Shown in pieces: positions 25,493 to 32,538 of a DNA stretch of 37,615 bases. Both the position numbers and the translations under genes were made by a program. The stretch covers positions 1 through 37,615 of IMG/VR virus record IMGVR_UViG_3300008107_006555; one strand, given 5' to 3'. The notes beneath the pieces are model-generated. The model was given only the letters and a program-made list of their open reading frames with translations, had not been told where the DNA came from and ran no database searches. This DNA comes from a virus. Positions within the stretch are counted from its first letter, which is position 1. Each line of letters starts with the position of its first letter.

Positions 25493-26418
25493 TAGATTTC
25501 GCCTAACAAATTAACAAACATTGCCATGATATTGATTTCTTTATCAACCACACTAGCATCTTTAAATTGTGCTTCTGCTATAATCAAAATGCAGGGTGCA
25601 ATATGTCCATGAGCAAAATCATCTAAGTTGTCATATAAAAATGTATATAATGGAGTAAAGTCTTTAACTTTGCTATCTGCGATACATTGTCGAATCTTAG
25701 TAAAAGTTGCTTTTTTATCTTTAGCATTTTTAAGCATTTCTAAAACTTCGGTCATGTAATTTGCTTGAATTGCACTTGCTTTATCCAATTGCAATACTCC
25801 ATTTACTACTGATGCTTGAGCTGCATTAATTGCTCGGCGGACATCTGGATACGATGCATTGATAATTGCTGCAATATCTTTGATATCATATTGAACACCC
25901 TTTTCTTCTAATACAGTAACCAAACGCTTTGCTACATCTGTTTTATTTGGAGGTGTAATTGCAAATGTCTGACAACGTGATTGAATTGGGTCAATAATCT
26001 TTTCAACATAATTACATGTTAGAATGAATCGCGTTGTTTTGCTATAAGTCTCCATTAAGTTTCGAAGAGCAGCTTGTGCATTCGGCGTTAAATAATCTGC
26101 CTCATCTAGGATAATGATTTTCCAACGACGGAAACCTACTGTTGATGCATAACGCTTAATCTTATCACGAACTGCATCTACTGAGTTTTCATCTGATGCA
26201 TTAATATACATCAAATCAGCATCAACACTATTTGCAATAATCTTTGCCAAGGTAGTCTTACCAGTTCCTGCGGATCCGTAAAACAATAAATGCGGTACAT
26301 CGCCGTTTGCAATGAAAATTTTAACTTTTTCAATAATGTGTTCATTGCCAATGTATCCTTCTAATGTGTCTGGGCGAAATGATTCTACCCAAAGTGTATT
26401 TTCTACGTTTCCTATCAT
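25492..26418 (-). CDS. Sliding clamp loader ATPase, T4 gp44-like
   Basis: 308 residues from ATG 26418 (MIGNVENTLWVESFRP); the longer frame to 26469 starts at TTG and is less likely. Motifs: LWVESFRPDTLEGYIGNEH typical of RFC/gp44 N-termini, Walker A LLFYGSAGTGKTTLAK, Walker B IIILDEADYL, sensor 1 RFILTCNY, and the arginine finger IQSRCQTF. The C-terminal helices form the collar. It is an AAA+ ATPase that opens the gp45-like clamp and places it at primer ends, working with the gp62-like protein encoded 215 bases downstream. All catalytic elements are intact. Confidence 0.92.
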   Translation of the reverse strand: MIGNVENTLWVESFRPDTLEGYIGNEHIIEKVKIFIANGDVPHLLFYGSAGTGKTTLAKIIANSVDADLMYINASDENSVDAVRDKIKRYASTVGFRRWKIIILDEADYLTPNAQAALRNLMETYSKTTRFILTCNYVEKIIDPIQSRCQTFAITPPNKTDVAKRLVTVLEEKGVQYDIKDIAAIINASYPDVRRAINAAQASVVNGVLQLDKASAIQANYMTEVLEMLKNAKDKKATFTKIRQCIADSKVKDFTPLYTFLYDNLDDFAHGHIAPCILIIAEAQFKDASVVDKEINIMAMFVNLLGEI

Positions 26419-26429
26419 AATTTTATTTT

Positions 26430-26942
26430 TTAAATTCCAATACGATATTTTAAGTATAATGATAACCAACCACCGTTAACTTCTATATAATTGTATCGTA
26501 TTTCATTGTGTATTATTTGTTGTGCTAAACGATGATTTCCATCAACAACGTAATTTTCATTGTTAATTCTTGCAATTATTGGTAATTTATTTTTAATATA
26601 CCATTTTTCTCTAATCCAAGTTGAATCAATATTTTTCATGAAATAATTTTTATAAAAATCATTGCCGATAATTGTCTTTAAATTTAATAAATCAACTTTT
26701 GTTTTTATTTGTACTGATTTACCCATTAATGCTACTAATATGTATATAGGTAATGCACGATATAATAAGTATGAAACTAATTTTCGTGTTCGCCAATCTG
26801 TAACACTATCATCTTTATCTAAATCAAAATATAATTTAAATATTTCAGTTTGTGTAGGTGTTAATTGATCATCTGTTATTAAACTTGGAATAATAATATG
26901 TTTAATCATCCACCACTTAAGTTCAGCTTTAAATTTTTTCAT
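26430..26942 (-). CDS. ParB-like (DGNHRL) domain protein
   Basis: A 170-residue protein. ARINNENYVVDGNHRLAQQ (124-142) matches the ParB/sulfiredoxin-like nuclease-type core (DG-x-HR), which in ParB binds CTP. The N-terminal 110 residues, with KAELKWWMIKHIIIPS and YRALPIYILVALMG, are helical and unlike ParB, and there is no helix-turn-helix DNA-binding domain. It interrupts an otherwise canonical series of replication genes between dUTPase and the clamp loader. A regulator, nuclease or enzyme role is possible; I cannot choose. Confidence 0.6.
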   Translation of the reverse strand: MKKFKAELKWWMIKHIIIPSLITDDQLTPTQTEIFKLYFDLDKDDSVTDWRTRKLVSYLLYRALPIYILVALMGKSVQIKTKVDLLNLKTIIGNDFYKNYFMKNIDSTWIREKWYIKNKLPIIARINNENYVVDGNHRLAQQIIHNEIRYNYIEVNGGWLSLYLKYRIGI

Positions 26943-26944
26943 TG

Positions 26945-27373
26945 TTATTTACCTGTTGATCCGAAACCTTTTTCTCCTCGTTTTGTACCAGAATCAAGAC
27001 TGCCCAATGCGTGCCACTGTATATGCTCTACTTTTGACAATACCATTTGTGCAATTCGGTCTCCTACATTGATATCATAAGGTACTGTGCCATGATTAAT
27101 TAAAATAACACCGATTTCGCCACGATAATCGGAATCAATTGTTCCCGGAGAATTTAATACAGTAATTCCATGTTTCAATGCCAATCCGCTGCGCGGACGA
27201 ATTTGTATTTCATATCCATAAGGTATTTCTACAAATAAACCAGTTTTAATTAATTCAAAGCTTCCTGGTTGAATAGTGGTTCGCTGATTGCTTCTAATAT
27301 CAGCGCCAGCACTTCCCCCGGTTTCAAATTGAGGAAGTGCGTTGCTTGATTTGTTTACTATCTTTACTATCAT
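26945..27373 (-). CDS. dut: dUTP diphosphatase
   Basis: A 142-residue trimeric dUTPase with all five motifs: GGSAGADIRS (18-27), RPRSGLALKHG (60-70), NSPGTIDSDYRGEIGVI (74-90) with the catalytic Asp, VGDRIAQMVL (102-111), and RGEKGFGSTGK at the C-terminus closing the active site. It hydrolyses dUTP to dUMP and pyrophosphate, keeping uracil out of phage DNA. It lies one base after the sliding clamp gene. Length and motif spacing are normal. Confidence 0.96.
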   Translation of the reverse strand: MIVKIVNKSSNALPQFETGGSAGADIRSNQRTTIQPGSFELIKTGLFVEIPYGYEIQIRPRSGLALKHGITVLNSPGTIDSDYRGEIGVILINHGTVPYDINVGDRIAQMVLSKVEHIQWHALGSLDSGTKRGEKGFGSTGK

Positions 27374-27374
27374 A

Positions 27375-28085
27375 TTAATTCTGGAGCATCACCAACCAAT
27401 AACTAGATTCAAAATCAGATCCAACAAAATCAATACGAGATAAGCCATCGGGCGATACATGTAATTGGCCTACATCTCCGCGATTTGCTACAAGTACTTC
27501 TTTTAATTTATCTGCAGAAAAACAAACTGGGTCCATATCTGCACCAGGCGTGCTGCCAACTTCAAATGTAATATTATCAGAATTAACTGTGGTATAGTTA
27601 ATAATAAATTTAACAATTCCATTTTGAACTTGTACCGCAAAGTTTTTAGCATCTGGTAATGCATTTTTTGCTTTGATAAATTTGCTAATAAATTCTTCAT
27701 TTACTGCAATCTGTACTTGATATTCAGGTTCTGCATTAATTGTTGGTACTGCCGGAATAACTGTCGTATCAGCTAACATAAAAGTTGCTTGAGTTGTTCC
27801 TTCTGAAATTTTCATTGCATAATTCTTACCAGCTGCTTCTTTAACATCAATATTGATATTTTCTCCAACAGCTCCTAACATTTTAATTAATGCACCGGTA
27901 TGATTAATACCCAACATACCTTTCATAAAAGGTGTTGTATTCCATTTGATCTTACCAACTACGGTTTGATCCATATCAATCAACTCACAAGTAATTGATT
28001 GTTCTGCTTCTTTTAACGTAACCGCTTCGCAATTTCCTGCTAAATAATAACGATTGATAAATGATTGTAACTTGCTTTTTTCCAT
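27375..28085 (-). CDS. DNA polymerase sliding clamp, T4 gp45-like
   Basis: A 236-residue protein similar in size to T4 gp45 (228). It begins MEKSKLQSFINRYYLAGNCE, followed by IKWNTTPFMKGMLGINHTG, FMLADTTVIPAVP and a C-terminal GLSRIDFVGSDFESSYWLV, a pattern I recognise from gp45-like clamps of T4-related marine phages. The clamp forms a ring on DNA, tethers the polymerase and, in T4, couples late transcription to replication. It starts 11 bases after dpdA, with GGAAAACA before ATG. DpdA and the polymerase share a C-terminal KFF(S/T)F that may bind this ring. Confidence 0.85.
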   Translation of the reverse strand: MEKSKLQSFINRYYLAGNCEAVTLKEAEQSITCELIDMDQTVVGKIKWNTTPFMKGMLGINHTGALIKMLGAVGENINIDVKEAAGKNYAMKISEGTTQATFMLADTTVIPAVPTINAEPEYQVQIAVNEEFISKFIKAKNALPDAKNFAVQVQNGIVKFIINYTTVNSDNITFEVGSTPGADMDPVCFSADKLKEVLVANRGDVGQLHVSPDGLSRIDFVGSDFESSYWLVMLQN

Positions 28086-28096
28086 TGTTTTCCGAT

Positions 28097-29356
28097 TTAA
28101 AATGTAAAGAATTTATTAAAGTTTTCTGCATCGGTAGTCGAAATACTACTTCCACCGAATTTTTTATATGTTTTAATGTATTTTTCATAAACTTGTGGTG
28201 CAGCTTCTGGATCTGCAAACATTTCGTGTAATGAAAGAATTACATCATATAAGTCTCTAGGTATCACTGTTTCTAACAATTCTACGTGACTGTCTACCAT
28301 TTGATTGATTTCATTTGCAGCTTGAACATACAAATGTGTATTATGAACAACCATTCTAGGCATAGCTTCTTGTGAATAACGATCTAAGCCTGCATCAGTC
28401 TTACCACCTAATAATTCATAAGTGAAATCTGAACAAGCTGGACAACCCATTGCACAAGGTACATGTTGAGTTAAGTCAATTGCAACTTCTCCCGTTTTAC
28501 CTTGACGAATATGTGCTTGTCTGCGATATTCAGCATTTTTAGGAAAATATAATTCTGAGAATGTTTGTGACTTGTAATTTGTTGAATGGAGATATGTTCC
28601 AAATACTGGATATTGTCCTGGTGAACTAGAATCCGTTGTTATATAGATTCTATTACCATAATGCTTATTCATTAATTTTTGCAATGTTGCTAAAATGAAA
28701 AAATCAGATATTTTACTAATTCCTAATAAGTGGACATATTCCAATCGTTGATTTTCAAATTCGCGTTCTTTAAGCATCAAAGATACCGCAAACATAAAGT
28801 CTACTAATTTTTGCGGGCCGCCGATGGCCCATCCTTGGAAATCAAAATGCTTAAATTTATGATACCACCATGTATACTCATCTGTGTTAGATCCCTGTAA
28901 CATGTTAAGAAATTTTGTCTTACCACTTTGATGTTTTTCAAAATAAGCAAAGTTATCATAACTAATATCTGCACATTCTGCAAATTTATTTCGATACTTT
29001 GTCTTAGGTGGGATATCTAAGTTAGCAGCAACGTCTGAATTGGCTTCTAACCAATGAAAGATCTTTTCTCGTAATTCATTACTATATGGTAATGCACCGG
29101 TTGCAATCTGATAACCTCCAGAGTCACCAAATACTAGTACATCTTTTTCTAATCCTAATTGATCACGGAAATCCATTTTTTTGTAATGATGACCCGCAGT
29201 AATCAAGAAATATGGATGGCGCCATTTTTCTGGATAACGAGAATCAAAAAACTTTACTGGATCGCCATTGTCAAACTTCATATCTTTCTTAAATGCAGAA
29301 ACCATAGATCCTGCAGATAAAGATGGAAAGTATATGAATCTTTTGTTATCGCTCAT
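28097..29356 (-). CDS. dpdA: DNA 7-deazaguanine transglycosylase DpdA
   Basis: A 419-residue protein of the tRNA-guanine transglycosylase fold. DSGGYQ at 78-83 carries the general acid/base Asp, LDIPP at 113-117, GWAIGG at 175-180, HLLGISKI at 209-216, and Asp242 in TTDSSSPGQ is the candidate nucleophile. CAMGCPAC (301-308) plus His338 form the zinc site. DpdA proteins swap guanine in DNA for a preQ0-type base, making phage DNA resistant to host restriction. QueE (36565) and a QueD-like gene (31021) support this role. The C-terminus NFNKFFTF mirrors the end of the phage polymerase. The start has AAAGGAATACA upstream. Confidence 0.88.
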   Translation of the reverse strand: MSDNKRFIYFPSLSAGSMVSAFKKDMKFDNGDPVKFFDSRYPEKWRHPYFLITAGHHYKKMDFRDQLGLEKDVLVFGDSGGYQIATGALPYSNELREKIFHWLEANSDVAANLDIPPKTKYRNKFAECADISYDNFAYFEKHQSGKTKFLNMLQGSNTDEYTWWYHKFKHFDFQGWAIGGPQKLVDFMFAVSLMLKEREFENQRLEYVHLLGISKISDFFILATLQKLMNKHYGNRIYITTDSSSPGQYPVFGTYLHSTNYKSQTFSELYFPKNAEYRRQAHIRQGKTGEVAIDLTQHVPCAMGCPACSDFTYELLGGKTDAGLDRYSQEAMPRMVVHNTHLYVQAANEINQMVDSHVELLETVIPRDLYDVILSLHEMFADPEAAPQVYEKYIKTYKKFGGSSISTTDAENFNKFFTF

Positions 29357-30371
29357 TGTATTCCTTTAAATTATTGATTAAGTGTGTTGCTGAAAAAAAG
29401 TTATTATGTAATTTTAATGCCATTTGTGCAATTGCTTCTGACATATCTCGTTGCTCATATTTCAATATTGCTGCAACTGCTTCGTCGATGCTGTCTGCTT
29501 GTTTAAACAGCGGATCATACATTTCTGTATATGATAAACGATTTGGAACAATTGGGCATGCACCGGCACAAGCCGATTCATACATAGAAATGCCTAATGT
29601 TTCTTGATCTGCAAATGAAACTGCAAATTTAGATCTTTGAAGCAAATCATGATATTCTGTTTTATTTAAATTCATTTCCATTGCTACGCAAAATTGATAA
29701 TGTGACAATTCTGGTCTTGCTGCCAATTCTTGAAATAAATCTAAACGTTTCTCTGGTGCAATTCGATGTGGAAACACAATGATATTTTGTTTTTTATGCC
29801 ATAGAGTTGGCGCAATCATGCTTCTTGTATATTCCATAGGCCAGCCCGTTTTATTAAATGTCGGGTTGAAAAAGATATCATATGTTTTATTAATTAAATC
29901 AAAATGTGCCTTAGTTGCAATCCAATTGTGATCAAATGCTGCAATCATTGCTTGCTCAGCGTGTCTAATCCATGGTTTATCTCCTACGAGACGACCTAAA
30001 AAATCATTTGGGTCATATGAACCCGCGTGCCAAAGTCCGTGCGTTACAACGGGAATATTTAGAAGCTCGCTCATATATTTTACATTAATAATACCTGGAT
30101 GCCAAGCATCTGTAAAAATAATGTGATCTCCTGGCTTAATACATCCTTTAGTAAATATTTCTGCTAATTTATGTACCTGAGTTGCTTTATACATATTAGT
30201 GCCGCCGAAATTCAAAAAAGCACCTGGTGTTGTTGATTCTGGAATAAACTGATCTCCTTCTACAACATGAACATCGAATCCATTATCGCGTAATAGTTTT
30301 GGTACATGTGTCTTCCATTCACATGTATATCGTGTCGGTATTGATTCTAAATCTACTAAAAATACTGTCAT
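29346..30371 (-). CDS. GT-B glycosyltransferase with queuosine-mannosyltransferase-like C-terminus
   Basis: A 341-residue protein. The N-terminal half includes FTDAWHPGI (86-94) and THGLWHAGSYDPND (110-123). The C-terminal domain starts IIVFPHRIAPEKRLDLFQEL and contains SFADQETLGISMYESACAG (252-270) then ACPIVPNRLSYTEMY (271-285). By eye this matches the C-terminal pattern of the GTDC1/DUF3524 group (tRNA-queuosine mannosyltransferase), where S-T-A-x-x-E-x-F-G precedes P-N-R-L-x-Y-P-E. The N-terminal half does not show the DUF3524 motifs. It overlaps the dpdA start by 11 bases, so modification of a deazaguanine base is a serious possibility. It could instead belong to the glycan pathway. Confidence 0.75.
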   Translation of the reverse strand: MTVFLVDLESIPTRYTCEWKTHVPKLLRDNGFDVHVVEGDQFIPESTTPGAFLNFGGTNMYKATQVHKLAEIFTKGCIKPGDHIIFTDAWHPGIINVKYMSELLNIPVVTHGLWHAGSYDPNDFLGRLVGDKPWIRHAEQAMIAAFDHNWIATKAHFDLINKTYDIFFNPTFNKTGWPMEYTRSMIAPTLWHKKQNIIVFPHRIAPEKRLDLFQELAARPELSHYQFCVAMEMNLNKTEYHDLLQRSKFAVSFADQETLGISMYESACAGACPIVPNRLSYTEMYDPLFKQADSIDEAVAAILKYEQRDMSEAIAQMALKLHNNFFSATHLINNLKEYNER

Positions 30372-30390
30372 AACTTATTATAATAAAATT

Positions 30391-30975
30391 CTATAACATA
30401 TCCAAATAATATTGAATATGTTCTGGAATATAGATGATATTTTCGCGTTTCTTGGAATTTTCGATACCTGGAATTATTCTTAAATTTTTTATATCACCGA
30501 TTAATTCTGCTGGTATTTTATTATCAAATCCTTTAGATTTAGGATAAATATGATCAATAGCATAGCCGCCTAATTCAATTCTTCCAATTTTATCAAAATT
30601 TTCTAGAGTATGTAATGGCTGTTTTTTTGTAACACGTAAGACTTCTAATATGTATAAATAACGTTCGTCTTTTGTTTCTGTCCAACGTTCTGCAGTCATT
30701 CCGAATTGAGCTAAAAAATATTTGTCTCGATAATGCTGGTTAAACATTGGATTATTTTCTTTTAGCCATTTGCTATGACTAGGTCGTTTTTTACCTTTGC
30801 TCCAACCTGGTTTGCCATACATTGGATTATTTTGTCCAGCTGAAGAACAACTTTTACATTTACGTTGTTTCCTTTCAGCTTCTCGCGATGTTTTTTTATG
30901 ATTTTTTCCATCATATTTTAATTCACTAGAGCATAAAGGACAATTTCGTATGCTATATGTATCTAAATGTTTCAT
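30391..30975 (-). CDS. HNH homing endonuclease with NUMOD3 motif and zinc-finger N-terminus
   Basis: A 194-residue protein. CPLCSSELKYDGKNHKK with RKCKSCSS is an N-terminal four-Cys zinc-finger-like part. NNPMYGKPGWSKGKKRPSH and ENNPMF are NUMOD3-type DNA-binding repeats, common in mobile endonucleases. The nuclease core is GGYAIDHIYPKSKGF with NLRIIPGIENSKKREN, the H-N-K residues of the HNH fold. Such free-standing genes spread by cutting related phage genomes. It sits between the QueD-like gene and the transferase, with no ribosome binding site evident and a TATAAATATA element 4 bases from ATG. Confidence 0.8.
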   Translation of the reverse strand: MKHLDTYSIRNCPLCSSELKYDGKNHKKTSREAERKQRKCKSCSSAGQNNPMYGKPGWSKGKKRPSHSKWLKENNPMFNQHYRDKYFLAQFGMTAERWTETKDERYLYILEVLRVTKKQPLHTLENFDKIGRIELGGYAIDHIYPKSKGFDNKIPAELIGDIKNLRIIPGIENSKKRENIIYIPEHIQYYLDML

Positions 30976-30979
30976 TTAA

Positions 30980-30990
30980 TATAAATATAA
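30980..30990. promoter_or_regulatory. AT-rich TATAAATATAA element before HNH gene
   Basis: The gap 30976-31020 holds TATAAATATAA (plus strand), ending 4 bases before the start codon of the HNH gene. If it were a promoter for this gene the message would be nearly leaderless; it may instead act in the other orientation. It is identical over ten bases to the elements at 4563, 6628 and 32527. Confidence 0.3.
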
Positions 30991-31020
30991 CTTACTTTTC
31001 AAAATCTTCCCTAATACTGC

Positions 31021-31374
31021 CTAATCTCGTTCTACAACACAACCATTTTCCCAATCTTCCCAAACTTCTACTTTATATAAACTTGGAAATGATTCCAATA
31101 ACCATTCGCCAATTGCCTCACATGACATTGATCCAAATTCTAATACATTTGTCTCCGACCCGGTGAATCCAATACGCAATCCTTTTTGTATCTTGCGATT
31201 CAATAAAATGAATTCTTCATCGCGATCGGTATGCGTTACATGAGCATAACATCGAAACCCAAACATATGACGATGTCGGTCTGATAAGAATGCTACTTCT
31301 GGAAAGATGTCTTTTGCTGCAGGCCAATTATGAAATCCTTCAATATTAAATGTTACTACTACACTATATTTCAT
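31021..31374 (-). CDS. QueD-like (6-carboxytetrahydropterin synthase fold) protein
   Basis: A 117-residue protein of the QueD/PTPS fold. His15 (GFHNWP) and His34, His36 (DRHRHMFGF) fit the three zinc ligands, and SMSCEAIGEWLLESF then VEVWEDWENG match the C-terminal (S/T)-x-E and V-x-V-x-E-x region. The catalytic Cys, expected four residues before the first His of HxH, is Leu30 here, so classical QueD chemistry is doubtful; Cys42 lies nearby. Alongside QueE and DpdA it is a candidate deazaguanine pathway enzyme with altered mechanism, or a pterin-binding protein. It starts within the end of the 149-residue gene. Confidence 0.7.
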   Translation of the reverse strand: MKYSVVVTFNIEGFHNWPAAKDIFPEVAFLSDRHRHMFGFRCYAHVTHTDRDEEFILLNRKIQKGLRIGFTGSETNVLEFGSMSCEAIGEWLLESFPSLYKVEVWEDWENGCVVERD

Positions 31375-31820
31375 TGTTCAAATCTATCAAATTTATAATC
31401 ATCTGGCAATACTTGTTGCATATTATGCACTGTCGTACAATACAATGAATAATCATTATAAACAACTTTAATGCTATCTGTTTTCTTTAACAATCCAGCA
31501 TCCTTTTCATTAAGCATCAAAAGAATATGTGCTCTGATTCTAATCATTGGAGGAATCTTTTCTAACATACCCGGTTCTACTTCAATTGAAACAAATTGTT
31601 TGTCTGTCATCATATTGAATACATTATCCCAATTAAATCCTTTTAAATTGCCATCTACCAATTGACGAGTTGCTGGAGAACAAATATAAACATGAGATAC
31701 AGGTTTCCAATGTTCTTTTCCTAATAACAATGTATTGAAATCGGAAACAAACATTGTTTCTATATCGGTAAATCGACCTTCGACTTCTTTACCGAACCAT
31801 ACGCTTTTATAACCAATCAT
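31371..31820 (-). CDS. Hypothetical protein coupled to the QueD-like gene
   Basis: A 149-residue protein, MIGYKSVWFGKEVEGRFTDI..., with IYICSPATRQL-type and IRAHILLMLNEKDAG segments. No motif is recognised. Four-base overlap with the QueD-like gene suggests a common function, possibly in base synthesis or modification. The pair is flanked by two HNH genes. An alpha/beta fold is likely from the alternating pattern. Confidence 0.55.
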   Translation of the reverse strand: MIGYKSVWFGKEVEGRFTDIETMFVSDFNTLLLGKEHWKPVSHVYICSPATRQLVDGNLKGFNWDNVFNMMTDKQFVSIEVEPGMLEKIPPMIRIRAHILLMLNEKDAGLLKKTDSIKVVYNDYSLYCTTVHNMQQVLPDDYKFDRFEQ

Positions 31821-31843
31821 ACTATATTATAATGAATTTATTT

Positions 31844-32431
31844 TTATTTTCCAAAACTAATTTTATTTTTATAATATAGTTTCTTGTTTTCTTTTTGAAT
31901 TATATCCCAATTAGGGTCTGGTGGGTTGTTAACTTCTTGAAAATTTAAACCAGATTTCATACTACGATCTACTTTCGTATTCCAATGAATTGAACTTGCA
32001 GGTATATTAAAAAATTGCGACAAACCATTGAGATAATCAACTTTTCCGGTAGTTAATTCAATATATTGTTTAGAATTAGGTTTCGGCCCTTTCATATTAG
32101 AACGATGGCATGATGACTTAGGTTTTCTCATTTTTTGTTTAGTTTGTTCAGAATGTGAAAGGTTTTCTTTAATTCGTTGGTATTGTCTAGATGTTGCCCT
32201 TCCCCAATTTGCTAACATGTTTGCGGCGCGCCATAATGATGGAGTGTTATATAATTCAGCTAATAATAAATGAATAATAAAATGTTCGCGAGCTGTTAAA
32301 TCAATAAGATTATCTGCATCATCTGTTCCTCCCATACATCGTGGAATGATATGATGCCTTTCTTTGTAACCTTCTAATTGGCGATTCTTTGCTCTTTCAA
32401 TAATATCATCGTGTATTTTTTGGTATTTCAT
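31844..32431 (-). CDS. HNH homing endonuclease
   Basis: A 195-residue protein. ERHHIIPRCMGGTDDADNLI (24-43) followed by LTAREHFIIHLLLAEL is a complete HNH core with the H-H, N and H residues. QTKQKMRKPKSS and KGPKPNSKQ follow as a basic DNA-binding linker, and FNIPASSIHWNTK near the C-terminus resembles a small helix-turn-helix of the type (NUMOD1-like) that gives target recognition. It lies directly after the polymerase gene, a frequent insertion place for mobile endonucleases in T4-like phages. The 106-base gap before it is unusually structured. Confidence 0.85.
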   Translation of the reverse strand: MKYQKIHDDIIERAKNRQLEGYKERHHIIPRCMGGTDDADNLIDLTAREHFIIHLLLAELYNTPSLWRAANMLANWGRATSRQYQRIKENLSHSEQTKQKMRKPKSSCHRSNMKGPKPNSKQYIELTTGKVDYLNGLSQFFNIPASSIHWNTKVDRSMKSGLNFQEVNNPPDPNWDIIQKENKKLYYKNKISFGK

Positions 32432-32537
32432 ATTAGTAAGAACCTTATGCTGTTCGAGGTGGAAGTTCTCTACTAAGCATAAGGCCTATTATTTAATGTT
32501 TTACATTGTAGCTTCCACTCTACATATATAAATATAA
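32432..32537 (-). other. Structured intergenic element between polymerase and HNH gene
   Basis: The longest gene-free stretch of the window. On the minus strand it carries a perfect nine-base inverted repeat, CCTTATGCT and AGCATAAGG (32476-32484 and 32443-32451), a second repeat GTGGAAG and CTTCCAC (32512-32518 and 32459-32465) that interlocks with the first, and a small AATGT/ACATT hairpin. The arms occur in the order A-B-A'-B', which would allow a pseudoknot. No T-run follows, so it is not a simple terminator. Role unknown: an RNA control element, a small RNA, or a remnant of the HNH insertion. Confidence 0.55.
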
Positions 32538-32538
32538 C
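32525..32538. promoter_or_regulatory. AT-rich TATATAAATATAAC element at the polymerase stop
   Basis: TATATAAATATAAC (plus strand) touches the TAG stop of the polymerase gene and lies about 94 bases before the HNH start. It shares TATAAATATA with three other gaps. If active on the minus strand it would transcribe the structured element and the HNH gene. Confidence 0.3.

Noticed and set aside
32443-32484. Possible tRNA or tRNA-like element (inverted repeat like an acceptor stem, with GTTCGAG resembling a T-loop)
   Set aside because: The distance between the arms is only 24 bases, with no D or anticodon arm, and no CCA-adjacent end. It is far too short for a tRNA.
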